Source of the DNA: Anisodus tanguticus
Lineage: Eukaryota > Streptophyta > Magnoliopsida > Solanales > Solanaceae
Reading direction: 5' to 3'
NCBI GenBank assembly: GCA_034509755.1
Contig: CM067549.1
Coordinates: 45,126,052-45,190,051, forward strand
Length of the DNA: 64,000 bases
A model generated the notes under the pieces. That model searched no databases. It saw only the letters and a list, made by a program, of their open reading frames with translations, and had not been told where the DNA came from. Positions 35,926-47,200 of this stretch are shown here, one piece after another (within the stretch, counting starts at the first letter, position 1; each line of letters opens with the position of its first letter). The position numbers and the translations under genes were made by a program.

Positions 35926-36308
35926 GTGACTCTTTAGTTTAATGTTGTTCAAATTTGTGAAATGAAAAGGCCCCATTTGATTCAATTCATGAATTAGCCC
36001 ACTATGAGTCTACTACATTTTATTTTCTAATTGCCGGTATTGCGCTTCCTCCGCTCTATGCTCTACGAAATCCACGGTCTTTCGCCCCGTGTCATATCAT
36101 AAAAGTCCTTCTGGACAAAAGGAGTTTGATTTCGCCTAAAGATCAAAGTCATAATCTATGAGTGACAGCTCGAAGAAAGGGCCCCTGGTCTGGAAAGTGA
36201 ATCAAACCGGATGGTCCTACCTTAGAAGCAAGGAGAGGGACCAGAGAGAAGCGGTTCTCAGTTGTAGAACTTTAGACTATGGGAGAAGCAAGGCGAGTCA
36301 CAGTGACT
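35926..36308. other. 377-bp foreign insertion inside gag of element B
   Basis: The gag reading breaks after MDIENQ and resumes at LYKSKNVTLQ, judged against element C, which is continuous here. The inserted DNA (35932-36308) is flanked by GTGACT at 35926-35931 and 36303-36308, a likely 6-bp target duplication. Its composition (GAAAGACCGTGGATTTCGTA, GGAGAGGGACCAGAGAGAAG, GGCGAGTCACAGTG) resembles plant mitochondrial DNA more than nuclear DNA, but I cannot name a source gene. Confidence 0.6.
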
Positions 36309-36953
36309 TTGATTCTCAATGTCCATCTCATAGGTTTTGAGAATGCTCATTAATGTATGAAGGTTCATAGTAGCAAGATTGTGAGCTTCTTCAATGACAC
36401 ATATCTTTAAGTTGAATTTCTCAGGAAGAGAGCAGAGAGCCTTTTCCACTAGTTGAGTGTTGGTTAATGGTTCACCAAACACTTGACATTCATTTGATAT
36501 GTCAATCAACTTTTTAAAATATGATTTAATGTCATCCGCTTCTTCCATCCTTAAACGTTCATATTTGCTCATGAGCATGTGTAGCTTTGTTCGACGAACA
36601 CTTGAGCTACCTTCACAATGAATTTGTAAAGTATCCCATGTATCGTTGGCCGTAGGGCAGTTTTGAATGAGTTTGAACATGTAAAGATCAACCCATCCAA
36701 AAATGGCATTTAGGGCCTTTTCGTTAAAGCTAGCATTATTGGTTTCTTCCACCATCCATTCGGATTCAGGTTTAACAAGAATGTCACCTTCCTCATCCGG
36801 CGGCAACATTAGAACAACATACCCATTGGTAATGGATCTCCATGCTCTAACTTCAATTGATTTGATGTGAGAACGTAGGCGAATCTTCCAATAGGCATGG
36901 TTTGTACCATCTAAAATGGGAAGTCTACCAATATTTGGATTTGCCGGATCCAT
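36309..36953 (-). CDS. gag N-terminal part of element B (capsid)
   Basis: Begins MDPANPNIGRLPIL at 36953 (the ATG at 36974 is upstream of the similarity). It carries the UBN2/retrotran_gag pattern of copia capsids: YWKIRLRSHI, then ALNAIFGWVDLYMF, then TWDTLQIHCEG and LRMEEADDIKSYFKKLIDI. It is open until the 377-bp insertion. Confidence 0.8.
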
Positions 36954-36995
36954 AGCTTTAAATAACAGGACCAAGCACTTATTGTGTTAAGTGTA

Positions 36996-37008
36996 GGCTC
37001 TGATACCA
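36996..37008 (-). other. Primer binding site of element B
   Basis: TGGTATCAGAGCC on the minus strand, two bases inside the 5' LTR. It is complementary to the 3' end of initiator Met-tRNA. Confidence 0.92.
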
Positions 37009-37010
37009 CT

Positions 37011-37949
37011 TGCTGGGTCCTGGGGGTATGGCATGGAACAATAAAAATAAACTGGAAGTAAAAATAAATCGAATGTCAATGCAGTTTGTAAATGTCGGCA
37101 ATAATGTTGTCTGAAACAAGTGACAACACTTCGATAAAACAGAAAAAAACTTTGAAGAGTAAATAGCAGCGAAAATAATAAAGAACACAAATGTTTAATA
37201 TTTACATAGGTTATATTGATTATATAACCTATGACGGTCAGTGACCGAAAGTATTGTGTATATATATATATATATACAATTGAATAAATTCCTTCTTTTG
37301 CAATATTACAAGATAATACAAAGGAATTAAAAGTTTGAAGTCGCAGATGACTTCTGCCTGAAAAATCTATCTAAATAGACATAGACAACATCTCATTATA
37401 ATTACTACTATAAAGAACGAATCTAGAATTTAAGCAACAATAATAATGTTGGACAGAATGTCGTCGACACGTTCAAGCAACACTAGCGATCCAGTTTTCT
37501 GAGATGAATTTTCGAGAGCTCTATTTTTGCAATCTGATTTTGGATATCAATTCACTCTTATTGCCTCTCTATTTATAGTAGAGAGCCTCCCTTGAAAAGC
37601 TCATCGATTGGTTGTAGAGGTTGAGAGAAAAATGGGCACCCGGTAGGATTTGTTGGAGAAGATCATGGAGCAAAATCCTCAACTTCTTGGACTTGTTCTC
37701 CAAACTTAGCAACATCTTTGACTTGTTCTTCCCACGTGTTTCATCAGCTCCTAAACACCTTGCCAAGTCACTTTTCCAACGTGGTGAAATTACCACGAGA
37801 AATGCTTCAGTCCGTGAAGTAAGGCAAAATTGTTTGACAGAATGTTGGTCCGAATGTCGTGACATTTATTCCAATATTTCTGAATTTTAACTTAGTACTA
37901 AAAATGATATGTTGGGCAAAATGTTACAACACCAAACCCAACATTAACG
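37011..37949 (-). repeat. 5' LTR of element B (939 bp)
   Basis: Runs from GTTAATGTTGGG to GACCCAGCA on the minus strand. The expected first T is C here. A TATA box (CTATAAATAG, 37578-37569) lies 370 bp in. It holds several ATGTTG/ATGTCG motifs and a (TA)n run (37258-37276) absent from the 3' LTR. Confidence 0.9.
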
Positions 37950-37954
37950 GTAAG

Positions 37955-38663
37955 AAACTCGATGACGTCTATTTAACACAAGTATCACACATTGTGCTCT
38001 CAACCCTAGAGCCAAAAAGTTAAAAATCACAAATATATTGAACCACACCTTATTTGTAAACAGCTACCTATAGTTAGATTTTACATAGGACTAATATATA
38101 GAATTTACACAGTCAATGAGATTTATTTATTTTTTTGCAAAAACTTTATGGCCCTATTGCTTCTTTCTCTTTGTTCATATTTCCTAAATATTCTTTAATT
38201 CCTTACTTGAAGGGAATACTAATCACTTACTAAATCAATACTCAAAAGGAATATATTACCAACTGGGACTTTTTAATAAATAATCGATATTTTCCAGCTG
38301 AAGTGACAAAAATGAGCTTTACACATTAGTAGTGATTTACAGTAAGTACAAGGATAATATTGAAATGTAAAAAAGTTAAATATAGTACACTTTCTAAAAC
38401 ATATTGAGTCTTTTTTATATTTAAACAATATAAACTAGGGGGCATAGTAGGAATTAGTCTTGTGAGAAGTTTCAAAGAACTTTTAACATACACAACAAAA
38501 ATATGAAGGCAAATTGAGATAATATTTAAAACTTGAGCAAATAGGTACGTTTAATATGACTTTGCTTGCCAGTTGCCACATAATGATCAACGGCCTCTAC
38601 TGTCATACAACAATGCTCATCCGAAATCTAAGCATCCTCTGCTATCCTTGGATTTTATTAGTA
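37955..38663. other. AT-rich intergenic DNA
   Basis: No gene or known repeat recognised between element B and the Stowaway element. Confidence 0.5.
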
Positions 38664-38970
38664 CTCCCTACGTCCCATAATCAGTGTCCTACCAAAAAAA
38701 AATTATTCCAAAATAAGTCTCACCTTGAAAATTCAAAATATAAATTGACTATTTTTTTCAATTATATCCTTAAACAAATATTAGCAAGTACTCTATTCAA
38801 GAAACATTTGGCTAGTTCAAAATAAATAATTACTAATGCATGCTTTAATCAAGAGGAAAAAATAATTTATTTTTATTAAATAGAGATAGTTTGGTAAACT
38901 TTACAATGCATTATTAATTTCTTAATCTGTATTTTTTACTAAAGTGACACTTATTATAAAATGGATAGAG
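38664..38970. mobile_element. Stowaway MITE (307 bp)
   Basis: CTCCCTACGTCCCATAATCA at the left and GTGACACTTATTATAAAATG...GATAGAG at the right form the Stowaway terminal repeat, with TA at both sides (38662-38663, 38971-38972). Confidence 0.88.
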
Positions 38971-39204
38971 TATCAAATTTACAGCTATATGTTGATTTTA
39001 TAAGGTATACTAAGTTTACAGCTACCTGTGCTAGTGTGATGTAACAAGTTTTGGTGGTAGTCACAAGTATATCAGATACCGATGGGATAGTCTGCTTCGC
39101 GCAAACTGTCCCAAACATCACCATTATCCAAAAAATAAAAATGAACACTCCGTGAAACCCAACTGCTATTGAATCCTGGAGAAAAGCAAGTCGTCCAGTA
39201 GCCA

Positions 39205-39370
39205 AGGGTATGACCTAGTGAAGTGGTTGAAAACCTTACGAATAAGGGTTCAACACCATTGGGACAAAAACGTTAGGTGAATTCTTCTCTGGCAGAGTTA
39301 CTCGGTACCTGTGTTAATGAGAAGTAGCAAATAGCTAGTTGAATAGTATGCACGCAAACTGGCCCAAATA
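39205..39370 (+). mobile_element. SolS-type SINE, nearly full length
   Basis: GACCTAGTGAAGTGGTTGAA and AAGGGTTCAACACC fit pol III A and B boxes, followed by ACGTTAGGTGAATTCTTC, CAGAGTTACTCGGTACCTGT and GCACGCAAACTGGCCC. This is the same family as the fragment at 5405-5480. Confidence 0.65.
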
Positions 39371-39742
39371 GCTAGTTGAAGTGGCGTCAAGGCAAAGTAC
39401 AGACTTGGTATGATATATTTTTAATACACCAAGTAAACACAGACCTAATTAACCTCTTATTTCACCAATATACACAAGTCAGAATATAATGAATCCTAAA
39501 CATACCCAACCAACAAAAAGAGAGAACAACTCTAAAGCACAAAGACAGCAAGGTAATTCAGAGCAAGAAATTCTGAGGTCCACACATCAGTGAATTTGGG
39601 AGCAGTTTTCATCTGCAAAAAAGACACTGCAGGGAAGTGTTGCTAACCTGTACAAATTTAAAGAGTTTGTATGTTCTCTTCCAAAAAGAACCTATAACTT
39701 AGGAAAGTTTAATCACACTACTCCTAATACGACATGTTTTTC

Positions 39743-42700
39743 CTAATCTTGAAGGTGGCCATAGTCCCCATTTTCTGGAGACTGGTGCATGCCCTGACCG
39801 GCGCTAACCCTCCAATCAGTTGAATGTAATGGCGCTGGTTGCATACCACGAGATTGCATCATAAACTGACCTTCACCCATATTTTGATTAGAAGAATCAA
39901 CCACCGAACGAAAGCCTACACTTGATATTGGCGACCCACCAAATTGCGGGGACGTATCGTGCTTTACTCCCCCAGTTTTCAAGTCAACTGAAAATGAGCC
40001 AACAATCACCTACCAACATAGTCAATAACAAGCCGTCAGAAATTAGGAAGCAAATTAAATAGATCACTGCTTCTTGTCCTTATTTGATAAGCATCACCAC
40101 TTCTTGTTTTCTAAGGGTCTTTGTATTATTTAAGAGTTGTACATATTAGTAGTAATTTGTATTACCATGAGAAAACTTCAACCTTACACATGGAGAGATA
40201 CTTCACCAACCACTTCATTGGTGGATAAAGCAGAAGGAAATTTATAAAATAATATAAAAATGAGAAACATAATGAGTCTCAGGTTAGGTATCCAGTTATC
40301 AGTGAGAAAGTATGACAACTATTCAGCTGCTTGGTGCTTTTCACATATTTTTAAACTAATCTCAAATAAGCTAATCTTAAGATCACTATCTTAATTAATT
40401 CTGTTGATGGCTAAGATCATACTAAACACTTGAAATATTCTAGAAAATAGACCACCTGAATTGGGCCTCCAGCTATCAAGGGACCACCAACTCCACCTCC
40501 AATAATTTGACCGTCAGTACTTGCCAGACACACACTCAGCCCACCGGTTCTGCCTCCAATCTCAGTGCGTACATAAGATCCAGATAGAGTGAGAATGTCA
40601 AATCGCCCCTGGCATGAAGTAACACAGTTATGATACCTGTGATGTATACCTCATTTCAGGAAAAATGCAACAAAAGACCTTTGAATATGTTTCTCTTATG
40701 ACAGGCAGGAAGTGATGATCCCCTGGCATAGAATAATGATGCTAATGACAGCTTACCATCACCAAAAAGGAAAAAGGGAAACCCTGATAAGCTTGTCCTA
40801 AATCCTAGTAATACAGCATGGATACAATTTAGGCATCTCAAATGTGTCGTTTACATGCAAAAAAAAAAAAGGGCAGCCTGGTGCACTAAGCTCCCGCTAT
40901 GTGATCAAGTGTTAAGACCAAAATTAAGATGGTCTTTCTTGGCCATTTGGGCGATAGTAGATGTGATCAAGTGTTAGTTGACATATCTCTGATTTACATT
41001 AAATGTATGAAATATTAAATCTTCTTCCTCTTATTTATAGAATCATGAAGATATTATAGTCCTAGAAATAAGTTCCACCACTATCTCTAAAACAGAAAAA
41101 TGACCACAAAATGCTAGCTCTATGTTCTGAGGAATATTTACTGTACTTGATATATTTTTCAATGTTGCATCTCAGTACAAGTATTAAGTACTCCCTCCAT
41201 TCCATAATAAGTGGTTCTTTTAGCTTGCGCACACCCTTAGGAAAGTGCTCACTCCTAGCAAATTAGGAGTGCTTTTACTAATTTACCCCTAATCAATGCC
41301 TAGAAAAAGAAAATGTAGTTAATAAATGTTGATTATTTAAACAAGGGCAATTTTGGAAGAACGTGCCCAAAGTATTCTTGAAATTCTAAAGAACCACTTA
41401 TTTTGGAAAAAATTGAAAGGCCTAAACAACCACTTATTGTGAAACGGAGGGAGTATTTGGTAATTGGTCGAGTTATCACTGGTCCCATAAAAATACATAA
41501 TTGTGCTTGAACCACAACATAGGAAATGTGAGTACATAGGAACAAAGGGGTTGAAGTAAAGTCTTACTTCATCAATTAAAAAAGGAACAAAATTAAAATA
41601 AGGCAAAAGAGGTTTCACATCACAGAAAAAAATTAAGGCAAAAGAGTTACATAGAGATGTTCTGGAACAATAAGTGGTTTCCTTATTTATTTTCTTCTGT
41701 CTGGTACATAAGAAGAACATATTGTCTCAAAAGCATTTGTATATAATATAGACAAACACTATAGAGATGGGGCCCGGGGGTGTGGGGTATGGGGGGTTAT
41801 CCATGGCAGGCCTTATCTCATTGGGTCGGGGGGTGGGGGGATGGGGGCTGTGGGTGGGGGTAGTGTGTGTTGGAAGCAGTGTTATCAAAATCGAAAAGCG
41901 CAAAAAAGCTCTAAGGTCAATTGGGGCTTTAAGCGCATAGCGCAAATAAAGCATGGGCTTTAATGAAAAAAGGCGCAATGGTGCAAATATACAAATATAT
42001 GTATGTTTAGTCCAAGATTATTAATAATAAGCATAAATAACAAATATATGGACAAAGAAATTGTAAAAACATTACGATAAAATGAAATACTAATTATCTA
42101 GTGTCACCTCTTCAAGAGAGGCTCATTGGCAAGGAAAAGTATGTCTTAGGGCCTTGATGATGATACTGAAGCGCACATAAAGCGAGGCAAAGCACTCAAC
42201 ATGGTTTGAGCCTCGCTTCAGGGCTTAAGCGCACCTTTGACAACACTGGTTGGAAGTTGAGAGGAGTCAATTACTGTGGAATTCCACTTGTAAATATTAT
42301 CCAATTTTTTTTCTATTATCCAAAAATTTTGACTAACCAAACATGGGAAATTCCTCCATACCAAACACACCTTAAAAGGAAAGATTCATTGTGGCTTAGG
42401 TTCCAGTAACATTATAGAAAATTTACACTGTCTGTGAAACACGTGTGACAATCAATTAAGAACCCCATGGGAATTTACCAAATTTCAGAGACAATACGGG
42501 GTAATCTAACAATTCCAAGTTTGAATTGATGTTTCCTATTAACAGTATGTTTTTGCAAGTTATCCTGATTCTAATCAACAGGAGTAAATTTTTTGGATAG
42601 ATCCAATCAACAACGACACAAAACAAACCATAATTTCCTTCTTTATATAATTAAATCTTGCATTTCCTTATTATGCTTTTGACCTATGTTTGTCTGCAGA

Positions 42701-45700
42701 ATCAGCGCTTCCCATTCAACAGCATCAGTAAGAAATTTTCTACCTCATATGTAATACTTCCTCCAGATGTTGCTGGTTGACGCAAAGAGGCATTGGAGAT
42801 TGAGCCAGATGCTGACAATACGCATAGTTCGTGTTTGCTTTGTTGCATGAACATCATGATTTTCTGACCGACATCCTGTTAAGTGAATTACAGAAATTGC
42901 ATAAGCATAAAATGAGAGATAAATACAGTGCGTAGTCAGAAGGCAACAACAACATACCCAGTATAATCCCCACCAGGTGGGGTCTGTGTGGGTAGAGTGT
43001 ACGCAGACCTTACCCCTACCTTTTGACGGGTAGAGAGGTTGTTTCCGATTATTTTTTTTTGGCACTTAAAAGGGCAAAAGGGCAGCCCGGTGCACTAAGC
43101 TCCCGCTATGCGCGGGGTCCGGGGAAGGGCCGGACCACAAGGGTCTATAAATTAAGTAATTTTTTTATTGGTGTAAATTAAGTAATTTATATTGAGAAAA
43201 CTTGAAAAAGTACATCTCCAATGCAGTTGCTTAAGAACTGTGATGTACCATTGAGCTACCATGCATGTTAAGGAAACACTAATATTATATTCTGATGAAC
43301 AATGAATGAATGAGTAAAAGGACTAAAACCCTGAATATATTTATGACAACTAATATCAGCATCACGAGTTTGATCACAAAACAACAGAAATTAGTTTGAC
43401 ATGCTCAGCCCTACATGGGCTAGGAACAGAAAAAGAATATATTAAAGGCACATTTAGGTTAGTGCAACAAGAAATTAACAATATGCAGTACTTTTACATG
43501 GATAGTGAGATGCCATGTCACAATTGTAACGGTACTACGGAACACCAATTTGACTTAAGATCAATTCGTATACCCGGATAGGAAAATGGTAGGCAAAGAT
43601 TTCCTATCACATCTAGCTACTGAGGTCAGAAGGAACACAAACCAAAAGCATTCCAGTGGAACTGAAAGAATAACATTGGAAAACTTATTATGACTTATCA
43701 TTAATATTGAACATTTCCAAAGAGATAAATTATGTTCTCAGACCATTGAGTTCTTACCATCAAAATTTAAAACAAAGACGAAAGTGGAATGCTAATGACA
43801 ATATAATGCTGGCAGAAACTAAATTTTGTGCAAAATCTAGTGCAAAAAGAAGTACGAAAATACCAAAAAGCCATAGAGCATATGATTAATTCTTTCTATG
43901 TAAATTGCTTACAACAAACTAGATTTTGTAATATTAAATTATAGACAAAACTTCAACAACTTGATTGGAATAAAAATATGATTAAACAATAATTTGATTG
44001 AAACGAAATTTAAGCAAGTCTCGTCGCAGAACTTAGATCTTATAGTCATGTAAATTATTTATAGTGAGATAAATCTACAGTGGTTCAAAATAAACAAATC
44101 TCAATTTAAAGTAATCAATAGCTAATCTTCAAATCTTTTGTTGTTTACCATAAAGTCTAGGAGAATTAATCGCGTTGGTGATGCAATCAAGGAGAGAAAG
44201 AAAAGGAGAAAAAAACGGAAACGAGAGATAAAAAAAGTAGAATGGAAACAGGAGATGAAAAGAAGAGCTAAAAAACAAAATATCATATATATGCCCATGT
44301 AGTCTTGAGCCTAGGCACCACACGGCACTTATAGACCATGGGTGCCAACTGCACTATATAGCAAATATGTCAGAAATTACACAGGAAATCTATAGTAACG
44401 CGAAGTAGGATGGGTTCACGTGCCCCACATCCGCTAATATATATCCACCACTGGAAGTATCGTCAGTTGGATATTCAACTAATAGCTCCAAAGTTCCAGA
44501 TATCCGAAAGTCGCAACACCTATAACTTCCCCCAGTACAATTTATAAACTTACCGACCTCTTTATCCATTCTTTTTTTATTTTATAAAATAGGATAATTT
44601 TTCAAGGCAAGTATCAAGGAGGTACTGCCAAAGTGCCAATACAGCAACAAATCTAAATGCTCTTAACTCAGCATTAACTTCATACTGTCTAGGAACTCAA
44701 CAAGTTGCTTCATATCTTCTATCCTAGTTTCCTTACTCCACAAGTATAAGCTTGGTATACAACTATTTTTAACAAAAAAAGATAAACTTTCTTTTTTAAC
44801 AATTCCAATTTATTTGATCCCTTATCCAATTTATCTGCTCAAAAAAAAGTATCTTCCTTCAAGAACATTTTTGAGAATTAATTAGATACCTAAGTGAAAC
44901 TATCTATCAGAAACAGATAAAAGTAGATGCGAGGGAATCATTTATCATCGATTCAATCACGGTGAACTTTATATAAAAAAAAGGGAAGCCCGGTGCACCA
45001 AGCTCCCGCTATGCGCGGGGTCCGGGGAAGGGCCGGACCACAAGGGTCTATTGTACGCAGCCTTACCTTGCATTTCTGCAAGAGGTTATTTCCACGGCTT
45101 GAATCCGTGACCTCCAGGTCACATGGAGGAAACTTTACCAGTTACTCCAAGGCTCTCCTCAAACGGTGAACTTTATATAATGAGAGGAATTATTAGAGAA
45201 TTTGGAAGAAAATTTCTGAACATACTTCTCCAGTAGACACGCTGATGATATGAGGTGTAAAACTTTGACCAGCATTACCTGCAGAAACCAATAGGATAAA
45301 ATTGAGTAACATCGGCAACAGAGTAAACTAGCTCAAAGTCTAAACATAATCACTATGAAAATATACAACAACAACAACAACAACATACAGGTCTAAACAT
45401 AATCACTATGTAAATATACACGAAAAAAAATAATTTAAGCTCTTCCAATTGCACACCCCATAACCCCCAGCCTTTCCAGCAGGGCCAAGGATAAAGCAAG
45501 AGACACCGAACTTGTTTATGCTTAGACATCTAATTCAAAAGCAAAGCACAATAATGGTGGAAGAAGTAAATTTTAGAGGCAATTTATGGTGTCATGCATA
45601 TCTCTCTTAGATTGCCTCTTAGTTTGCTGAGTAAAATTTTCCTCAATTATCCAGCAATGCCATTGATAATAACATGGACAACAACAACAAAACTAGTGTG

Positions 45701-46492
45701 ATCCCACAAGTGGAGTGGATGTATGCAGACCTTACCCTTACCTTCCGATAGACCCTCGGCATTGATAATAACATGGAGAAGGTAACATATTTTCTACTGT
45801 ATAAAAACCAACAAGATCACATTTTTAAAACTTTATAGTTTAAGGAAAAAAATAAAGGTGGAGGGGTTAAGGAGGTCCAACACAAGAATAAAGTATCCAA
45901 TAAACAAAGGCTTAAAATAAAATAAAAATAAAAAAGAGATACGGATTCAATTGCTTTTATATACAGAGCATGTGCGTATAATGTAGCACGATATTTTTTT
46001 CAAACACGTTCTAACAGATGAATATAATAGGCAAAGAACAGATTCTTGAAATTCTTAGTTCAACAAAACAAAGTTCCCGCAGTGGCGCGTGCGCGCGCGT
46101 GATCGAATCAGGGATAGAGACTGACCCAGCGCAGCCAATTGAGATTTCATCGACGAACTACCACCGCCGTCAGCTCCAACAACACCGCTCAATCGATGAT
46201 CTCTCTTTTTAGGCGGCGCCGAAGCCGACGATAGACGTTTAGCAGCCGCAGCTTGCTCCGGCGTGCTATACTTTCTAGGTCTCCCTCGCTTTCTCTTCAC
46301 ACTCTCCATCGCCGGAGACACCGCCGACGGCAGCGAACCAGTGTACACAGCGGCGGTGGTAGGGTTGTTCGGAACAATTCCATTGCTCGGCGAATCATTG
46401 GTGGTAGGGTTAGGGTTTTGCGGTGGTTGGTGGTGGTGTTGGTGGTGGTGGTGGAAGTAAGAACTCAGTCCACTACTTTCATTCGCCTCCAT
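39743..46492 (-). CDS. AT-hook motif nuclear-localised (AHL) protein, five exons, 323 aa
   Basis: Exons are 46492-46126, 45278-45226, 42875-42744, 40608-40456 and 40009-39743. All junctions are GT-AG and the frame is kept, giving 323 codons plus stop. AHL proteins bind AT-rich DNA and matrix regions in the nucleus and act as multimers in gene regulation (known for the family). The N-terminus has a His-rich stretch (14-21) and then a single AT-hook, KRKRGRPRKY (66-75), of the type-II form. The PPC/DUF296 domain (about 123-260) has QSFTPHIISV, SASGSISNASLRQPATSGG and GRFDILTLSGS, ending in VIVGSF. An intron-containing gene with one RGRPRKY hook fits clade-B AHLs. The C-terminus is polar and unstructured. 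Introns 2 and 3 are inflated by SINEs and MITEs. It looks intact. Confidence 0.9.
40862..40906 (-). mobile_element. SINE 3' fragment in AHL intron 3
   Basis: Poly(A)-like run followed by GGGCAGCCTGGTGCACTAAG and CTCCCGCTATG: the 3' end, seen on the opposite strand, of the SINE described at 44976. Confidence 0.65.
41191..41453. mobile_element. Stowaway MITE (263 bp) in AHL intron 3
   Basis: CTCCCTCCATTCCATAATAA at the left and CCACTTATTGTGAAACGGAG...GGAG at the right, with TA flanks at 41189-41190 and 41454-41455. Confidence 0.9.
41877..42248. mobile_element. hAT MITE (372 bp) in AHL intron 3
   Basis: Ends CAGTGTTATCAAA and TTTGACAACACTG, with a perfect 8-bp duplication GTTGGAAG at 41869-41876 and 42249-42256. 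The interior is rich in AAGCGC/GCGCTT motifs. A run of G-rich DNA (41766-41868) lies just before it. Confidence 0.93.
42944..43060 (-). mobile_element. TS-type SINE in AHL intron 2
   Basis: Minus-strand reading gives AAGGTCTGCGTACACTCTAC, then CACCTGGTGGGGATTATACT and a GTTGTTGTTG tail. This is a 3' portion of the family seen at 11930. It lies within intron 2, close to exon 3. Confidence 0.8.
43071..43146 (-). mobile_element. SINE 3' fragment in AHL intron 2
   Basis: GGGCAGCCCGGTGCACTAAG...GCGCGGGGTCCGGGGAAGGG followed by CCGGACCACAAGGGTCTA is nearly identical to the 3' half of the SINE at 44976. Confidence 0.75.
44976..45166 (-). mobile_element. tRNA-derived SINE in AHL intron 2, near full length
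   Basis: On the minus strand it starts GAGAGCCTTGGAGTAACTGG and carries an A box (GTAACTGGTAAAGTTTCC) and a B box (GGTCACGGATTCAAGCC), then GGTAAGGCTGCGTACAATAG...ACCC and CCCGCGCATAGCGGGAGCTT. It ends in an A-rich tail. The clear tRNA-like head marks pol III ancestry. Confidence 0.85.
45666..45765 (-). mobile_element. TS-type SINE fragment in AHL intron 1
   Basis: On the plus strand: CAACAACAACAAAACTAGTG then GATCCCACAAGTGGAGTGGA...TGTATGCAGACCTTACCC. This is the inverted 3' end of a TS-like SINE. A separate (CAA)n run is at 45366-45387. Confidence 0.65.
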
Positions 46493-46684
46493 GACAATTG
46501 AGGAGAGGTTTTGGATTTGAGAATGGAGATTTTTTTTTTCTTTTTTTTCGAATTAAATTCTTTTTCTGCTTTCTTTTGATTTTTTATTTGGTTTTAACGG
46601 TGCATATTAAGGTAGTGGGCCTTTTGTGTATTTTACAGCCGTTAGATTAGAAGCACTTTTTGAAATATATAGATAGCGCATATC

Positions 46685-46727
<43 letters not shown>

Positions 46728-47044
46728 TGTGAATGTACGTATTTATTATCAATATCAAAATACTTAATTATGAACAAAATTCCTTCTAGTACTTTTATAA
46801 TAGGAAAAGGGTCAATATAGTCCCTGAATTATTCAAAATGAGAAATTTATCTTTATCTTTTTCGTTTTTTATTTAATAGCTCAAAAATATCATTCTCATT
46901 AGAATTATTGTAACTTCGCGAATACTATCTTTACAAAATTAAAATTTTGCTGAAATAGAGCTTCGTGTAATGATAAAGTGAAAAAAGTTTAAATACATCA
47001 TCAAATTATCGAAAATGACTCATTTATGACACTCGTTAATAGTT
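46493..47044 (-). promoter_or_regulatory. Upstream region of the AHL gene
   Basis: Begins with a run rich in A on the coding strand (46532-46550), followed upstream by a (TA)n microsatellite (46689-46725) about 200 bp from the start codon. No canonical TATA box can be separated from the (TA)n run. Position-based inference only. Confidence 0.35.
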
Positions 47045-47200
47045 TGACTCATTTATATCATTGTCGTTACCAAAATGACGCATCCATGTTATTGTTGTTA
47101 CCAAAATACTCATCCATGCCATTTTTCATTAACGTCGGCATTAATGAAAAATGACATGGATGAGCTATTTTGGTAACGCCGAATGACATAAATGAGTCAT
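47045..47200. repeat. Foldback element, about 155 bp
   Basis: TGACTCATTTATATCATTGT...ACC near the left pairs with GGTAACGCCGAATGACATAA...ATGAGTCA at the right. The centre is a near-perfect hairpin, CATCCATGCCATTTTTCATT...ATGACATGGATG, around 47111-47160. Confidence 0.8.

Larger units (their letters stand above)
24919..37949 (-). mobile_element. Element B: SIRE-like Ty1/copia retrotransposon with nested insertions
   Basis: Read on the minus strand: 5' LTR 37949-37011, primer binding site, gag, protease, integrase, reverse transcriptase, RNase H (to about 31498), an extra ORF region (30654-28766), polypurine tract (28425-28411), and a 3' LTR split in two (28410-27748 and 25167-24919). GTAAG flanks both ends (24914-24918 and 37950-37954), the 5-bp duplication expected for copia. 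Without its 2.6-kb nested insertion the element is about 10.4 kb. Large size, long LTRs and a third ORF after pol point to the SIRE/Maximus (Sirevirus) lineage. Many stops show it is defective. Confidence 0.9.

Noticed and set aside
44976..45166. A functional tRNA gene
   Set aside because: A and B boxes are present but the acceptor and anticodon stems do not form; SINE structure explains it.
46253..46501. Plus-strand ORF opposite AHL exon 1, Arg- and Val-rich
   Set aside because: Antisense reading of the His-, Pro- and Asn-rich AHL N-terminus.
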